Positions 25,620 to 35,279 of a DNA stretch of 64,000 nt are shown here, piece after piece (the stretch's first letter is position 1; every line of letters starts with the position of its first letter). A program made the position numbers and the translations under genes. The notes under the pieces were generated by a model. That model did no database searches, was not told the origin of the DNA, and saw nothing but the letters and a program-made list of their open reading frames with translations. The DNA is from Helicobacter sp. 16-1353 (GTDB taxonomy: Bacteria > Campylobacterota > Campylobacteria > Campylobacterales > Helicobacteraceae), in assembly GCF_003288815.1 (NCBI RefSeq), contig NZ_NHYM01000004.1:119378-183377 (forward strand), in the 5' to 3' direction.

Positions 25620-25770
25620 GTGAATCTAAATCTTGCATTCTCTAAAAAGCATAAAAATTCGAAAAATCTCCCCATATTTTATAAAATAATTATTTGTGGC
25701 TATTGTGGTATTTTAATATTGCTAGAGGAGAGCAAATTTTATTTATCTAGCTTATTAAGCCATACTTGTA

Positions 25771-25776
25771 TATAAT
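25771..25776 (+). promoter_or_regulatory. Candidate -10 box for purM
   Basis: TATAAT preceded directly by TGTA, 32 bases before the TTG start of purM. AAGG (25797-25800) serves as the ribosome site. Confidence 0.5.
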
Positions 25777-25808
25777 CTAATTTTTATATTTTTAATAAGG
25801 TTGGCATT

Positions 25809-26798
25809 TTGGATAAACTTAGCTATAGAGATTCTGGTGTAAATATCGATGAAGGAAATGCTTTTGTAGATAGAATAAAACCACTTGCAAAAAGCACTTT
25901 TGATAAAAATGTAATCGGCGGAATAGGCTCATTTGCTGGGGCTTATGCTATTCCTAGTGGATTTAAAAATCCTGTGATTTTAAGTAGCACTGATGGCGTT
26001 GGAACAAAGCTAAGACTTGCGATAGATAGCAAGAGATTAGATACCATTGGGATTGACTTAGTGGCAATGTGTGTGAATGACTTAATTTGTAATTTCGCTA
26101 CGCCTATGTTTTTTTTAGATTATTATGCAATGGCAAAGTTAAATAAGGATTCCGCATTAGATGTGATTAGTGGCATTGTAAAGGGCTGCAAGGAAGCAGA
26201 ATGTGCTCTTATAGGTGGGGAGAGTGCTGAAATGCCCGGAATGTATAATGGGGACGATTTTGACTTAGCGGGGTTTGCTGTAGGCATAGCAGAGAGGGAA
26301 GATATAGAATCTACTAAGGTTAAAGTAGGCGATGTATTAATAGCACTTCCAAGTAGCGGAATCCACTCAAATGGCTATTCTTTAGTTAGAAAAATCTGTT
26401 TTGATAAGCTTAAAATGGGTTTTGAAGATTTAATAGATAATAAAAAAATCATAGATGTTTTACTAGAGCCAACAAAAATATATGTCAAAACATATAAAAA
26501 ATTAAAAGACAAAATAAACGCCCTAGCACATATCACAGGTGGAGGATTAATCGAAAATGTGCCTAGAATCCTAAATAAAGATTTAGGAGCTACAATAGAT
26601 AAATCAGCAATCAAATCACAAAATATCTTTAGATTTTTAAGCAAATATGTTGAAGAAAATGAGCTTTACCGCACTTTCAATATGGGTGTTGGAATGGTGC
26701 TTGTAGTGGATAAAAATAATGTAGATTCTGTGATTCAATCTAGTGATGGATATATCATCGGCGAAGTGAATAATAGCTCCAAAATAACAATATTATAA
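25809..26798 (+). CDS. purM: Phosphoribosylformylglycinamidine cyclo-ligase (AIR synthetase)
   Basis: PurM closes the imidazole ring in purine synthesis and makes AIR, which is also the substrate of ThiC at 2346-3656. The 329 residues show the family motifs GIGSFAGAY, STDGVGTK, GIDLVAMCVNDL, GGESAEMPGMY and HITGGGLIENVPR. Translation starts at TTG 25809. H. pylori lacks purM, so de novo purine synthesis separates this species from it. Confidence 0.96.
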   Translation: MDKLSYRDSGVNIDEGNAFVDRIKPLAKSTFDKNVIGGIGSFAGAYAIPSGFKNPVILSSTDGVGTKLRLAIDSKRLDTIGIDLVAMCVNDLICNFATPMFFLDYYAMAKLNKDSALDVISGIVKGCKEAECALIGGESAEMPGMYNGDDFDLAGFAVGIAEREDIESTKVKVGDVLIALPSSGIHSNGYSLVRKICFDKLKMGFEDLIDNKKIIDVLLEPTKIYVKTYKKLKDKINALAHITGGGLIENVPRILNKDLGATIDKSAIKSQNIFRFLSKYVEENELYRTFNMGVGMVLVVDKNNVDSVIQSSDGYIIGEVNNSSKITIL

Positions 26799-26807
26799 GA
26801 ATTGTTA

Positions 26808-26813
26808 TATAAT
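26808..26813 (+). promoter_or_regulatory. Candidate -10 box for plsY
   Basis: TATAAT in the 41-base gap between purM and plsY, 27 bases before the plsY ATG. Confidence 0.4.
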
Positions 26814-26839
26814 AGCTAGAGAAAATGTAAAGGCGGATT

Positions 26840-27484
26840 ATGCTTAGTATAATTACTAATATTAATATCATATTTTATGTTATTGCTTATTTGGTAGGGG
26901 GAATTCCCTTTGGTTATTTAATCGTAAAATGTTTCTACAAAATAAATATTTTAGATATTGGCAGTGGTAGCATCGGTGCAACAAATGTATATCGTGCATT
27001 AAAACACAAAACCCAAAATGCAAAAAAACTATCCATTTTAGTAATAATATTAGATTCCACAAAGGGGCTTGTTGTTGTTCTAATGGCAAAATTATTTGGG
27101 CTATCTTATGAAACACAATGGGCGATTGCTATATTGTCTGTTATCGGGCATTGCTATAGTCCATATTTGAAATTTAATGGCGGAAAGGGGGTTTCTACGA
27201 CTATTGGCTCTGTTATTTTGCTAATACCCATTGAAGGCATAATTGGGCTTTTTGCGTGGTTTATCGTAGGGAAAATTTTCAAGGTATCATCAATCTCATC
27301 GCTAATTGGTGTAAGCGTTGGAATCTTATCTTCTTTTGTTTTGCCTACAATTTCTCCTAGTATTTCCATAACCGCACAAATTGGCACTCATACACCTTTA
27401 ATAATATTGCTTGTTTTAATCATCTATACACATATACCAAATATTGTTAGACTAATCAAAAAAGAAGAAAATAAGCTATTTTAG
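26840..27484 (+). CDS. plsY: Acyl-phosphate glycerol-3-phosphate acyltransferase PlsY
   Basis: PlsY is an inner-membrane enzyme that moves an acyl group from acyl phosphate to glycerol 3-phosphate, the first step of phospholipid synthesis. The 214 residues contain five hydrophobic helices and the three conserved loops: GSGSIGATNVYR (about 41-52), GHCYSPYLKFNGGKGVSTTIG (about 104-124) and the C-terminal HTPLI region. The next gene is folB, the same order as H. pylori HP1509/HP1510. Confidence 0.95.
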   Translation: MLSIITNINIIFYVIAYLVGGIPFGYLIVKCFYKINILDIGSGSIGATNVYRALKHKTQNAKKLSILVIILDSTKGLVVVLMAKLFGLSYETQWAIAILSVIGHCYSPYLKFNGGKGVSTTIGSVILLIPIEGIIGLFAWFIVGKIFKVSSISSLIGVSVGILSSFVLPTISPSISITAQIGTHTPLIILLVLIIYTHIPNIVRLIKKEENKLF

Positions 27485-27494
27485 GATTCTAATA

Positions 27495-27845
27495 GTGGAT
27501 AATGTTTTCAAAATCTCAATTCATAATTTTAAGATAAATACGATAATTGGAATCCTGCCAAAAGAGAGAGAAACCGCACAAGATATAATATTGGATTTAG
27601 ATATTTTATATATTAAAAAGGAGATTTTGGATTATTCACATTTATATAATTTAATTATAGATATTTTTAATAAAAATCATTTCTTTTACCTAGAAGATGC
27701 ACTTTGTTTTGTAATAGATTCTATTATCTTGCATTTTAAAAATATTACATATATTACTCTTAGCATTAAAAAGCCACATATATTCACAGATTGCATTGTT
27801 AGCGTTAGCAAAGAATTAGATTTGCAAAAGGTTAAAAATGATTAG
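27495..27845 (+). CDS. folB: Dihydroneopterin aldolase-like protein FolB
   Basis: A 116-residue protein of the FolB family, which cleaves dihydroneopterin in folate synthesis. GILPKERETAQDIILD (about 18-33) matches the conserved G-x-x-P-x-E-R-x-x-x-Q block, and the C-terminal LSIKKPHIF carries the expected Lys. It starts at GTG 27495 and overlaps the next gene by 8 bases. Family divergence in epsilon-proteobacteria makes the exact activity slightly less certain. Confidence 0.8.
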   Translation: MDNVFKISIHNFKINTIIGILPKERETAQDIILDLDILYIKKEILDYSHLYNLIIDIFNKNHFFYLEDALCFVIDSIILHFKNITYITLSIKKPHIFTDCIVSVSKELDLQKVKND

Positions 27846-28962
27846 TTATGAAATCCAGAATAAAACATTAACCATTATCTTAAAGGGACATTTTGATAAT
27901 AGAATCAAAAAAGATGAGATTGATAGATTCTATAAGATTCTAGATTCTAAGGACATTAATACATATTTAATAAATCTAAATGAAATTAGTAAATTTGATA
28001 TTTCTTTTCTTGTTTTTTTGTCTAATTATGCAGATGAGATTAAATATCAAAATAAAAATATTAACTTCATTGCAAACAATGATAACGCCAAAAAAATTTT
28101 AGAATTATTAGAAAATATCACCATTTCAAAACAAAGCAAACCTGCAGAAAAAAAGCTAAATCCGCTTTTGGCTATGATTTCTAAGACAGGTTTTATGGTG
28201 GTAGATTCTATCAATGTGGCGGTTGATTTTATAAATTTTATTGGAATGGTGATTTATTCTCTTTTAACTTCATTGTTTAGACCACGAACTATTAGATACA
28301 AAGCGATTAGTTACCACATATATCACGGCGTTATTACTGCTATGCCAATAATTTGTATGGTTTCATTTATCGTAGGTGGAGTTATTGCCTATCAAGGTGG
28401 AGTTACACTACAAAGAATGGGATTCTCACAAGCCACAGTTGAAATGACTGCAAAACTAACTCTAAGGGAGATTGGACCTTTTGTCGTAGCGTTGATTGTC
28501 GCTGGGAGAAGTGCATCGTCATATACCGCACAAATTGGCGTTATGAAAATGACCGAAGAAATAAATGCAATGAAAACAATGGATTTTAATCTATTAAATT
28601 TTATTGTTTTACCTAGATTTTTGGCACTTGTTTTATCCTTTCCTTTAATGGTTTTTGTATCGGATTTAATATCTATTTTTGGCTGTATGGTTTTTCTAAA
28701 AGCAGGATTTGATATAACATTTCCTGATTATATTACACAATTAAAAGATTTTGTAGATATGAATAGTTTTTGGACTGGTATGATAAAAGCACCATTTTAT
28801 GCTGCAACAATTGCTATAATTGGGTGTTTTGTTGGATTCCGCGTTGAGGATAATACACAAAGTGTAGGTGAAAAAACAACCACAAGTGTAGTTTATGCTT
28901 TATTTGGGGTTATTTTAGTTAATGCGGTATTTTCACTAATCTTTACAGAGTTGAAATTCTAA
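27838..28962 (+). CDS. MlaE-type lipid ABC permease with an N-terminal STAS-like domain
   Basis: Residues 1-95 resemble a STAS regulatory domain, which is a separate protein (MlaB) in E. coli. Residues from about 120 form the MlaE permease, with family blocks GGVIAYQGGVTLQRMG, LREIGPFVVALIVAGRSASSYTAQIG and MKTMDF. Together with the next three genes it builds an inner-membrane transporter that moves phospholipids between membranes. It overlaps folB by 8 bases, and its stop overlaps the start of the ATPase by one base. Confidence 0.9.
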   Translation: MISYEIQNKTLTIILKGHFDNRIKKDEIDRFYKILDSKDINTYLINLNEISKFDISFLVFLSNYADEIKYQNKNINFIANNDNAKKILELLENITISKQSKPAEKKLNPLLAMISKTGFMVVDSINVAVDFINFIGMVIYSLLTSLFRPRTIRYKAISYHIYHGVITAMPIICMVSFIVGGVIAYQGGVTLQRMGFSQATVEMTAKLTLREIGPFVVALIVAGRSASSYTAQIGVMKMTEEINAMKTMDFNLLNFIVLPRFLALVLSFPLMVFVSDLISIFGCMVFLKAGFDITFPDYITQLKDFVDMNSFWTGMIKAPFYAATIAIIGCFVGFRVEDNTQSVGEKTTTSVVYALFGVILVNAVFSLIFTELKF

Positions 28963-29723
28963 TGACAAAAAATATTATTGAAGTATCTAATCTAACTACT
29001 GCTTATAAGGATAGAATCATTCAAAGCAATATAAGTTTTAGTGTTAGGCATTCCGAAATTTTTGGGATACTAGGTGGTAGCGGTAGTGGGAAATCAACTT
29101 TATTAAGCACGATGATTTATCTAAAAGCACCGCTTAGCGGAAGTATAAAGATTCTTGATAAAGATATTTGGAAAATTGATAAAAATAAAAGAAGTGTGAT
29201 TTTGCGACATTGTGGTGTGCTTTTTCAATTTGGAGCGTTGTTTTCATCGCTAAATGTGCTTGATAATGTCGGCATTATGCTCGAAGAATATAGCTCTTAT
29301 CCTAAAAAAATTATAGATGAGATTGCGGAATATTTTCTAAATATTGTTGGTTTGCCAAGCTTTGTGAAAAATATGTATCCTTATGAATTAAGCGGCGGTA
29401 TGAAAAAAAGAGTTGGCTTAGCTAGAGCACTTGTTTTTAATCCTAAGATTTTATTCCTTGATGAGCCTACAAGTGGATTAGACCCACAAAGTGCAGAGAA
29501 TTTCGATAAACTAATATTAAAATTAAGAGATTATTTCAAGCTAACTGTGGTTATGGTTACGCATGATTTAGATTCCATAAAAGATGCTACAGATAGATTT
29601 ATCTTACTTGGTGAAGGTAAGATTCTATTTATCGGGAATCTAGATGAATTTAAACATAGTAATGTTAGTAATAATAATCTATTAAAATCAAAAAGAGGAG
29701 AAAGGATTTGGAAAGAGGAATAA
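28962..29723 (+). CDS. MlaF-type ABC transporter ATPase
   Basis: The nucleotide-binding subunit of the Mla-type transporter, 253 residues. The Walker A motif is GGSGSGKST (38-46), the ABC signature YELSGGMKKR (141-150), and Walker B ILFLDEP with Asp167-Glu168. The FQFGALFSSLNVLDNV region after the Q-loop is typical of MlaF. It is coupled on both sides: 1 base shared with the permease and 16 with the MCE gene. Confidence 0.93.
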   Translation: MTKNIIEVSNLTTAYKDRIIQSNISFSVRHSEIFGILGGSGSGKSTLLSTMIYLKAPLSGSIKILDKDIWKIDKNKRSVILRHCGVLFQFGALFSSLNVLDNVGIMLEEYSSYPKKIIDEIAEYFLNIVGLPSFVKNMYPYELSGGMKKRVGLARALVFNPKILFLDEPTSGLDPQSAENFDKLILKLRDYFKLTVVMVTHDLDSIKDATDRFILLGEGKILFIGNLDEFKHSNVSNNNLLKSKRGERIWKEE

Positions 29724-30547
29724 ACTTTATCCTTATTGGTGCATGCTTTATTGCTTGTATGTTTGGTTTAGTGGTGTTTATATTATGGTTTAGTGATTCT
29801 AATGATTTAGGTAGCATTCCAAAAACCTATAAAGCATATTCTAAAAATGCCATAGATGGTATAAGAATTGATAGCGATATAAAATATAAAGGGATAAATG
29901 TAGGCAAAGTAAAGAATATAAATTTTAAAGATAATAATTTCGATGAAATTATATTTGAGCTATCTATTCGCTCGGATTTGCCTATTAAAAAAGATTCCAC
30001 GCTAAAAGTGGCACAAAGTGGCTTACTAGGAAGAAATTATTTAGAATTAATCCAAAATAATAAAAATGATGAGATTATAAATAAAGATGCTATCTTGCAA
30101 ATAGAAACTAGCTCTATGGATAAGATTATGGAATCTGTTCCAAACCTAGCAAATAAAGTTGATTCTTTATTATCAAATGCAAATAATATGTTAAATGAGG
30201 AAAATGCAAATAATATAGCAAAGATTCTCGTTTCAATAAAAGATTCCGCTGATAATCTAAATAAAATAATCCTATCTCTACAAAAAAATACAGATGATGT
30301 TGAATCTCTCATTCAAAATGTAAATAAAGTCTCCATAGATGCCGATGAAATGCTCAATATCCTTACTAGTAAAATAAAAAATGGGGAATATGATTTGAAA
30401 ACAACTTTAGCCCCTGCACTCATATCAATCGAGCAATCAATGAATAGTATAAATTCTCTTGCAAAAGAAGGCTCTACCCTTTTAGATAGCTTGAAAGAAA
30501 ATCCATATAACACCATATTTGGTTATAGAAACGAGGATAAAAAATGA
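29708..30547 (+). CDS. MlaD-type MCE-domain protein
   Basis: A 279-residue protein with one N-terminal membrane helix (about 5-26) and an MCE domain (about 35-115; GIRIDSDIKYKGINVGKV is the signature). A periplasmic helical region follows. MCE proteins form hexameric rings that bind lipids in the periplasm. It starts at TTG 29708 inside the ATPase gene, with AAAGG just upstream, and overlaps the lipoprotein gene by 4 bases. Confidence 0.9.
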   Translation: MERGINFILIGACFIACMFGLVVFILWFSDSNDLGSIPKTYKAYSKNAIDGIRIDSDIKYKGINVGKVKNINFKDNNFDEIIFELSIRSDLPIKKDSTLKVAQSGLLGRNYLELIQNNKNDEIINKDAILQIETSSMDKIMESVPNLANKVDSLLSNANNMLNEENANNIAKILVSIKDSADNLNKIILSLQKNTDDVESLIQNVNKVSIDADEMLNILTSKIKNGEYDLKTTLAPALISIEQSMNSINSLAKEGSTLLDSLKENPYNTIFGYRNEDKK

Positions 30548-31128
30548 TAAATAAAATCTTAATATTTACAATACCTTTATTATTTAGTGCTTGTATTGAT
30601 GTGAATCTTAGAAGCGAATTACCTGCTGTAGATTATTATAAGCTTGATACCTCAAATGCAGAATCCACTAATTGCGAATCTTTTAATTTTATTGCACTCA
30701 CAGGCATTGACATACCAAAAGAATACCAAAGTAAGAAAATTTTTTATAAGGAAAATAATAAAATAAAGTATTTTAATAATATAAATTTTATTAGTAATAT
30801 AAATCAAAGCTTTGAGAATATGCTTATAAAAGAATTTAATAAAAAATGCTTAAAGATTGTCTTGCCACCATTTAGCGGGATTAGTTTGGAGAATTTTTTA
30901 CATATAAAATTACTTGATTTTGATATTGTAAAGCAAAATGAAAATGCAAAAGCCATAGTTAATATATCCTATCAAATAACACAAAAAGGAAATATTTTGC
31001 AATCTGGAATAATAACTGAGAGTAAAGATTTAGAAAATTTTAGTGAAGAAGAAGCGATAAAAGCACTACAAGAAACTTCGCTAAATGCGATAGAAACGCT
31101 ATCAAATAATATTATCCCGAACTTATAA
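30544..31128 (+). CDS. Outer-membrane lipoprotein, ABC-type transport auxiliary (PqiC-like)
   Basis: A 194-residue lipoprotein with the lipobox LFSAC (cysteine near residue 17). The mature part matches the ABC_trans_aux/PqiC pattern (PAVDYYKLD at about 28-36, and a C-terminal AIETLSNNI). It is the fourth gene of the Mla-type operon and probably the outer-membrane partner of the MCE protein. No soluble MlaC carrier is encoded here. The ATG overlaps the previous stop (ATGATAA). Confidence 0.8.
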   Translation: MINKILIFTIPLLFSACIDVNLRSELPAVDYYKLDTSNAESTNCESFNFIALTGIDIPKEYQSKKIFYKENNKIKYFNNINFISNINQSFENMLIKEFNKKCLKIVLPPFSGISLENFLHIKLLDFDIVKQNENAKAIVNISYQITQKGNILQSGIITESKDLENFSEEEAIKALQETSLNAIETLSNNIIPNL

Positions 31129-31144
31129 TTAAGGATTCTTACAT

Positions 31145-32512
31145 ATGATTAAAACTCGTTTTGCACCAAGTCCAACAGGATATTTGCATATTGGTGGACT
31201 TAGAACGGCATTATTTAATTTTTTATACGCAAGGGCAAATGGCGGAGAATTCCTACTTCGCATTGAAGATACAGATTTCAATCGTAATAGCATTGATGCG
31301 ACAAATGCCATTATAGAAGCTTTTAAGTGGGTTGGAATGGATTACGACCAAGAGATTGTATATCAATCAAAACGAATTAATATTTATAAAAAATACATTG
31401 ATATATTATTAGAGAAAAATCTAGCATATTATTGTTATATGACAAAAGAAGAGCTTGATTCCCTAAGGGAAACGCAAAAAAAAGAGGGCAAAACCCCGAG
31501 ATATGATAATCGATATAGAGATTTTAAAGGCATACCACCAAGCGGAGTAAAGCCTGTAGTTAGGATAAAGATTCCGCTAGAAAGTAGCATTATCTTTAAT
31601 GATGCATTAAAAGGGCGAATAGAGATTAACACAAAGGAGATGGACGATTATATTATTATGCGAAGTGATGGCACACCGACTTATAATTTTGTTGTAGCTA
31701 TTGATGATGCACTAATGGGTATTAGCGATATTATAAGGGGAGATGACCACCTAACAAACACACCAAAACAGATTATAATCTATCAAGCATTGGATTTTAA
31801 GATTCCCAATTTTTGTCATATACCTATGATTCTAAATCCACAAGGCAAAAAGCTAAGCAAAAGAGATGGGGCTTTGAATGTGATGGAATATAAAGAAATG
31901 GGGATTCTGCCCGAAGCATTGCTTAACTTTCTTTTAAGGCTTGGTTTTAGCTATAAAGATAAAGAGATTTTTAGTATGGAAGAAATGATAGATTTATTTA
32001 CTCTTAAAAATCTTAGCACCTCAGCTTCTGCATATAACGAAACAAAACTGCTTTGGCTAAATAATCACTATATTAAAAATGCCCCAAATTCTAGGCTTGA
32101 AAATCTATTAAATATAAACCTAAATCTAGAATCTGCAAAGAAAGAAGTGTTATTTAAAGAGTTAAAAGACCGCTCAAATACTATAATTGAATTTAAAGAG
32201 ATGTTAGATTCTATATTTAAGATTCCAGAATCCTACGAGCAAAAAATGCTCTCCAAGATAGATAATCAAACAAAAGAGTTGCTAAATAACGCCATAGAAA
32301 GCATTACAAACTTTAATGATTTAGAATCTATAAGCCAAACTTTACATCATTTTGCTACTACAAATGATATTAAGATTGGGAAAATATTAACTGCCTTGCG
32401 ATGTGCTATACTCGGCAAAAATGGCGGTATTGGGGTAAATGAGCTAATATTTATACTAGGAAAAGATGAGATTCTAAAGCGAATCGAAAAGTTTCTAACA
32501 CAAAATAGATAA
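31145..32512 (+). CDS. gltX: Glutamyl-tRNA synthetase (GltX1 type)
   Basis: Class I GluRS charges tRNA-Glu. The HIGH-type motif is at 15-18 (HIGG) inside FAPSPTGYLHIGGLRTALFN, and the KMSKS-type motif is KLSKRDGA near residue 236. The 455-residue length and overall pattern fit the canonical GltX1 of H. pylori (HP0476) rather than the tRNA-Gln-specific GltX2. It starts 16 bases after the lipoprotein gene and converges on the gene ending at 32519. Confidence 0.94.
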   Translation: MIKTRFAPSPTGYLHIGGLRTALFNFLYARANGGEFLLRIEDTDFNRNSIDATNAIIEAFKWVGMDYDQEIVYQSKRINIYKKYIDILLEKNLAYYCYMTKEELDSLRETQKKEGKTPRYDNRYRDFKGIPPSGVKPVVRIKIPLESSIIFNDALKGRIEINTKEMDDYIIMRSDGTPTYNFVVAIDDALMGISDIIRGDDHLTNTPKQIIIYQALDFKIPNFCHIPMILNPQGKKLSKRDGALNVMEYKEMGILPEALLNFLLRLGFSYKDKEIFSMEEMIDLFTLKNLSTSASAYNETKLLWLNNHYIKNAPNSRLENLLNINLNLESAKKEVLFKELKDRSNTIIEFKEMLDSIFKIPESYEQKMLSKIDNQTKELLNNAIESITNFNDLESISQTLHHFATTNDIKIGKILTALRCAILGKNGGIGVNELIFILGKDEILKRIEKFLTQNR

Positions 32513-32518
32513 TTAAAT

Positions 32519-33430
32519 CTATGTAGTTAATAGCTTAGATTCTGCATTTGGGGCGATTTGAATTATCGTTGGATTTTTATTACTAACAACCCTATAGAGA
32601 ATATAGAAATACACAATTGGCATTAGAAAATACAAGAAAAATACATTCAAAATATATTTAATAGTAAGGTTAAGCACGATGCTAAGGGTATCACCGATGA
32701 TTTGCATTCCATTTAGCATTTTTTCCTTTGCATTATCTAATGCTTGAGTAGTAGAATCTATCGGCGAAGTAATGGTATTTGCGACACTTTTCGCCCCATC
32801 ATTTATGCTTTGTCCCATCATTCCAATCTCGCCAATAAGCTTAGAAGTCGCACTTCTAGTATCGCCAAAATTTAGGTCGATTTCTGGCATAACACGAGCT
32901 TGTGGAGGAGTGATTCCAAGCATATTTTTAATATTTTCCATTTTTACTTTTAAATCATTGTCAATAGTCATATTTGCTTCATTGGAAATAATCTTAATTG
33001 CATTAATATATAGATTTAATCCGGGATTAAAAAATAATAAAATAATTAGAATCTTTGTTGATACAAGTCTAAACTGCGGAATAAGTCGCAAAGCAAAAAA
33101 TAAAATTATTAAGATTTTTACAAATAGAATCTTATTTATAATCAATAAAACATATTGGATTCCAATCAAGATATTTGCTAGAAAGAAAAAGTTAAAAATC
33201 TTATCCAAAATATCACTAATCCCACTAGTTAGGGGCAATGCACCAACAATTATTTTTAAAACAGCTACAATCCCTATATTGCTTAATGCAAATGTAAAGG
33301 AATCTTCTATATAACTAATAGCACTTTTATTGAAAAAATCAAATATCGCTAGAATGCTAAATACAAGCAAAATAATCGTTAAGAAAGCTTCCTTTTTATT
33401 TTGTTTTAGAAAATCAATGATATTACTCAT
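32519..33430 (-). CDS. Multi-pass membrane protein of unknown function
   Basis: A 303-residue protein I do not recognise. It has four to five N-terminal hydrophobic segments (about 15-30, 45-62, 80-97, 102-112, 124-135). A cytoplasmic or periplasmic middle (about 145-240) contains TTPPQAR-like and SINDGAKSVANTI stretches and looks helical. One or two C-terminal segments lie at about 250-283. Its ATG overlaps the dxs stop by four bases, so it is probably translated from the dxs operon. A link to flagella or isoprenoids is possible only by position. Confidence 0.6.
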   Translation of the reverse strand: MSNIIDFLKQNKKEAFLTIILLVFSILAIFDFFNKSAISYIEDSFTFALSNIGIVAVLKIIVGALPLTSGISDILDKIFNFFFLANILIGIQYVLLIINKILFVKILIILFFALRLIPQFRLVSTKILIILLFFNPGLNLYINAIKIISNEANMTIDNDLKVKMENIKNMLGITPPQARVMPEIDLNFGDTRSATSKLIGEIGMMGQSINDGAKSVANTITSPIDSTTQALDNAKEKMLNGMQIIGDTLSIVLNLTIKYILNVFFLYFLMPIVYFYILYRVVSNKNPTIIQIAPNAESKLLTT

Positions 33431-35265
33431 ATTTCTTTCAACTCTTTTTTTATGATTTTAGCGATACTAGGTGGGTCTAAATGTAGTAGTTTTTCTATAT
33501 CCTGTGTTTTTCCGTGTGGAATAAAACTATCTTTAAACTCAAAACTTTTAATAGGTGTAAATATGGAATCTTCTAGTAAAAGCAAACTTATCATTTGTGC
33601 GATTCCGCCATTTCGCACATTATCACTAAAAACATAAATCTTTTTATGTGTTTTTGCAATTTCTTTTATAAGTGTGGAATCCAATGGCTTAGCAAATCGT
33701 AAATCAACCAAAGTAGCCCTAAAATCCAAAAGCTCATTTACCAAATGTGCCCTTCCCACACCATTTCCAAATCCCAAAAACGCAATATCGCTACCTTTAT
33801 GTAAAATTTCGGCTTTTTTAAATTTGAAATGTTTATTTTTAAATGTTTTATTTTTGAGTAAAAATCCGCCTCGAGGATACCTAAAGGCAATAGGAGATGA
33901 TGAAAAATTATATGCAAAGGTAATAGCCATTTTTAAACTCTCATCATCTCTTGGTGCAAAAACCACCATATTTGGGATAAGGCAAAGATATGAAATATCA
34001 AAAACTCCTTGATGAGTTTCGCCATCTTCGCCAACGATTCCAGCTCTATCGATGGCAAATTTCACAGGCAAATTCATAATGCTAACATCGTGGATTATGC
34101 TATCAAATGCCCTCTGCAAAAATGTCGAATACACCACCACAAAGGGCTTAAAGCCCTCTTTTGCCATTGCTGCCATTGAGGTTGTGGCGTGTGCCTCTGC
34201 TATTGCCACATCGAAAAATCTATTTGGCAAGTTATCCATTAGTAAATCTAGCCCCGTGCCACTTGGCATTGCCGCTGTTACGCCAACTACTTTTTCATCT
34301 TTTTTGGCAATTTGTAAAAGTGTATTTGCAAAAATTTTTGTAGGATTCGTAGTTTTTACTTGATTAATTGGGATTCCGGTATTTATATCAAAAGGAGGCA
34401 TAGAATGCCATTTTTCATATTTCCCTTCTGCAATCTTATATCCAAAACCTTTTGTTGTTTGAGCGTGGATTAAAATAGGTATTTTTGATTCCTTTACTTT
34501 TTGAAAAATATTTATTAATTCGCCAATATTATGCCCATCTATCGGTCCAACATAATGCAAACCTAATTCTTCAAATAGGATTCCCGGAGTGATTAATTTT
34601 AAGGATTCTTCAAATCTCTTTGCCATATAAGTGGCACTCTCGGGCATTTTGTTTAGGATTCTTTTAATTCCCTCTCTCATTCCTTGATACATTTTACCCG
34701 CTGTGATAGTAGATAAATGCTTACTCACTGCACCAATTGGTTTGCTTATACTCATCTCATTATCATTTAAAATAATAATCATAGGATATTTTATATAACC
34801 TATCTCATCTAATGCTTCAAATACCAACCCCGAGCTCATCGCACCATCACCAATCAAAACAATGGGGATTCTATCTTCATTATTCAATTTTATCGCTCTT
34901 GCAGCTCCAACGCCAATCGATAATGATGTAGAACTATGTCCAGCTATGAAATAATCACTATTAGATTCTGCTGGATTCACAAAGCCACTTATTCCGCCCA
35001 TTTGTCGCAAGGTATCAAATCTATCCCATCTATCTGTGATTAGCTTGTGGGCATAGGCTTGATGACTCACATCAAATATAAATGGGTCTTTTTTGCAATC
35101 AAATACATAATGCATTGCCATAATTATCTCAACACTGCCAAGATTTGAGCTTAAATGCCCACCATTCTTGCTAACAACTTCGATTATCCTATTTCTAATT
35201 CTTTTTGTTTGAATCTCAAGCTCATCAATATTCATAGATTTTAAATTAATCATATTACTCCCCAA
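33427..35265 (-). CDS. dxs: 1-deoxy-D-xylulose-5-phosphate synthase
   Basis: DXS joins pyruvate and glyceraldehyde 3-phosphate, the entry step of the MEP pathway that continues with ispDF at 3.9 kb. The thiamine-diphosphate motif starts at IGDGAMSSGLVFEALDEIG (about 138-156) and ends at ILNDNEMSIS. Transketolase-like GIAEAHA-type residues appear as AIAEAHA near 370. The 612-residue length is normal. It follows fliH, as in H. pylori HP0354/HP0353. It needs thiamine, which the thiC gene helps to supply. Confidence 0.96.
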   Translation of the reverse strand: MGSNMINLKSMNIDELEIQTKRIRNRIIEVVSKNGGHLSSNLGSVEIIMAMHYVFDCKKDPFIFDVSHQAYAHKLITDRWDRFDTLRQMGGISGFVNPAESNSDYFIAGHSSTSLSIGVGAARAIKLNNEDRIPIVLIGDGAMSSGLVFEALDEIGYIKYPMIIILNDNEMSISKPIGAVSKHLSTITAGKMYQGMREGIKRILNKMPESATYMAKRFEESLKLITPGILFEELGLHYVGPIDGHNIGELINIFQKVKESKIPILIHAQTTKGFGYKIAEGKYEKWHSMPPFDINTGIPINQVKTTNPTKIFANTLLQIAKKDEKVVGVTAAMPSGTGLDLLMDNLPNRFFDVAIAEAHATTSMAAMAKEGFKPFVVVYSTFLQRAFDSIIHDVSIMNLPVKFAIDRAGIVGEDGETHQGVFDISYLCLIPNMVVFAPRDDESLKMAITFAYNFSSSPIAFRYPRGGFLLKNKTFKNKHFKFKKAEILHKGSDIAFLGFGNGVGRAHLVNELLDFRATLVDLRFAKPLDSTLIKEIAKTHKKIYVFSDNVRNGGIAQMISLLLLEDSIFTPIKSFEFKDSFIPHGKTQDIEKLLHLDPPSIAKIIKKELKEI

Positions 35266-35279
35266 GCCTTAGTTTTATT

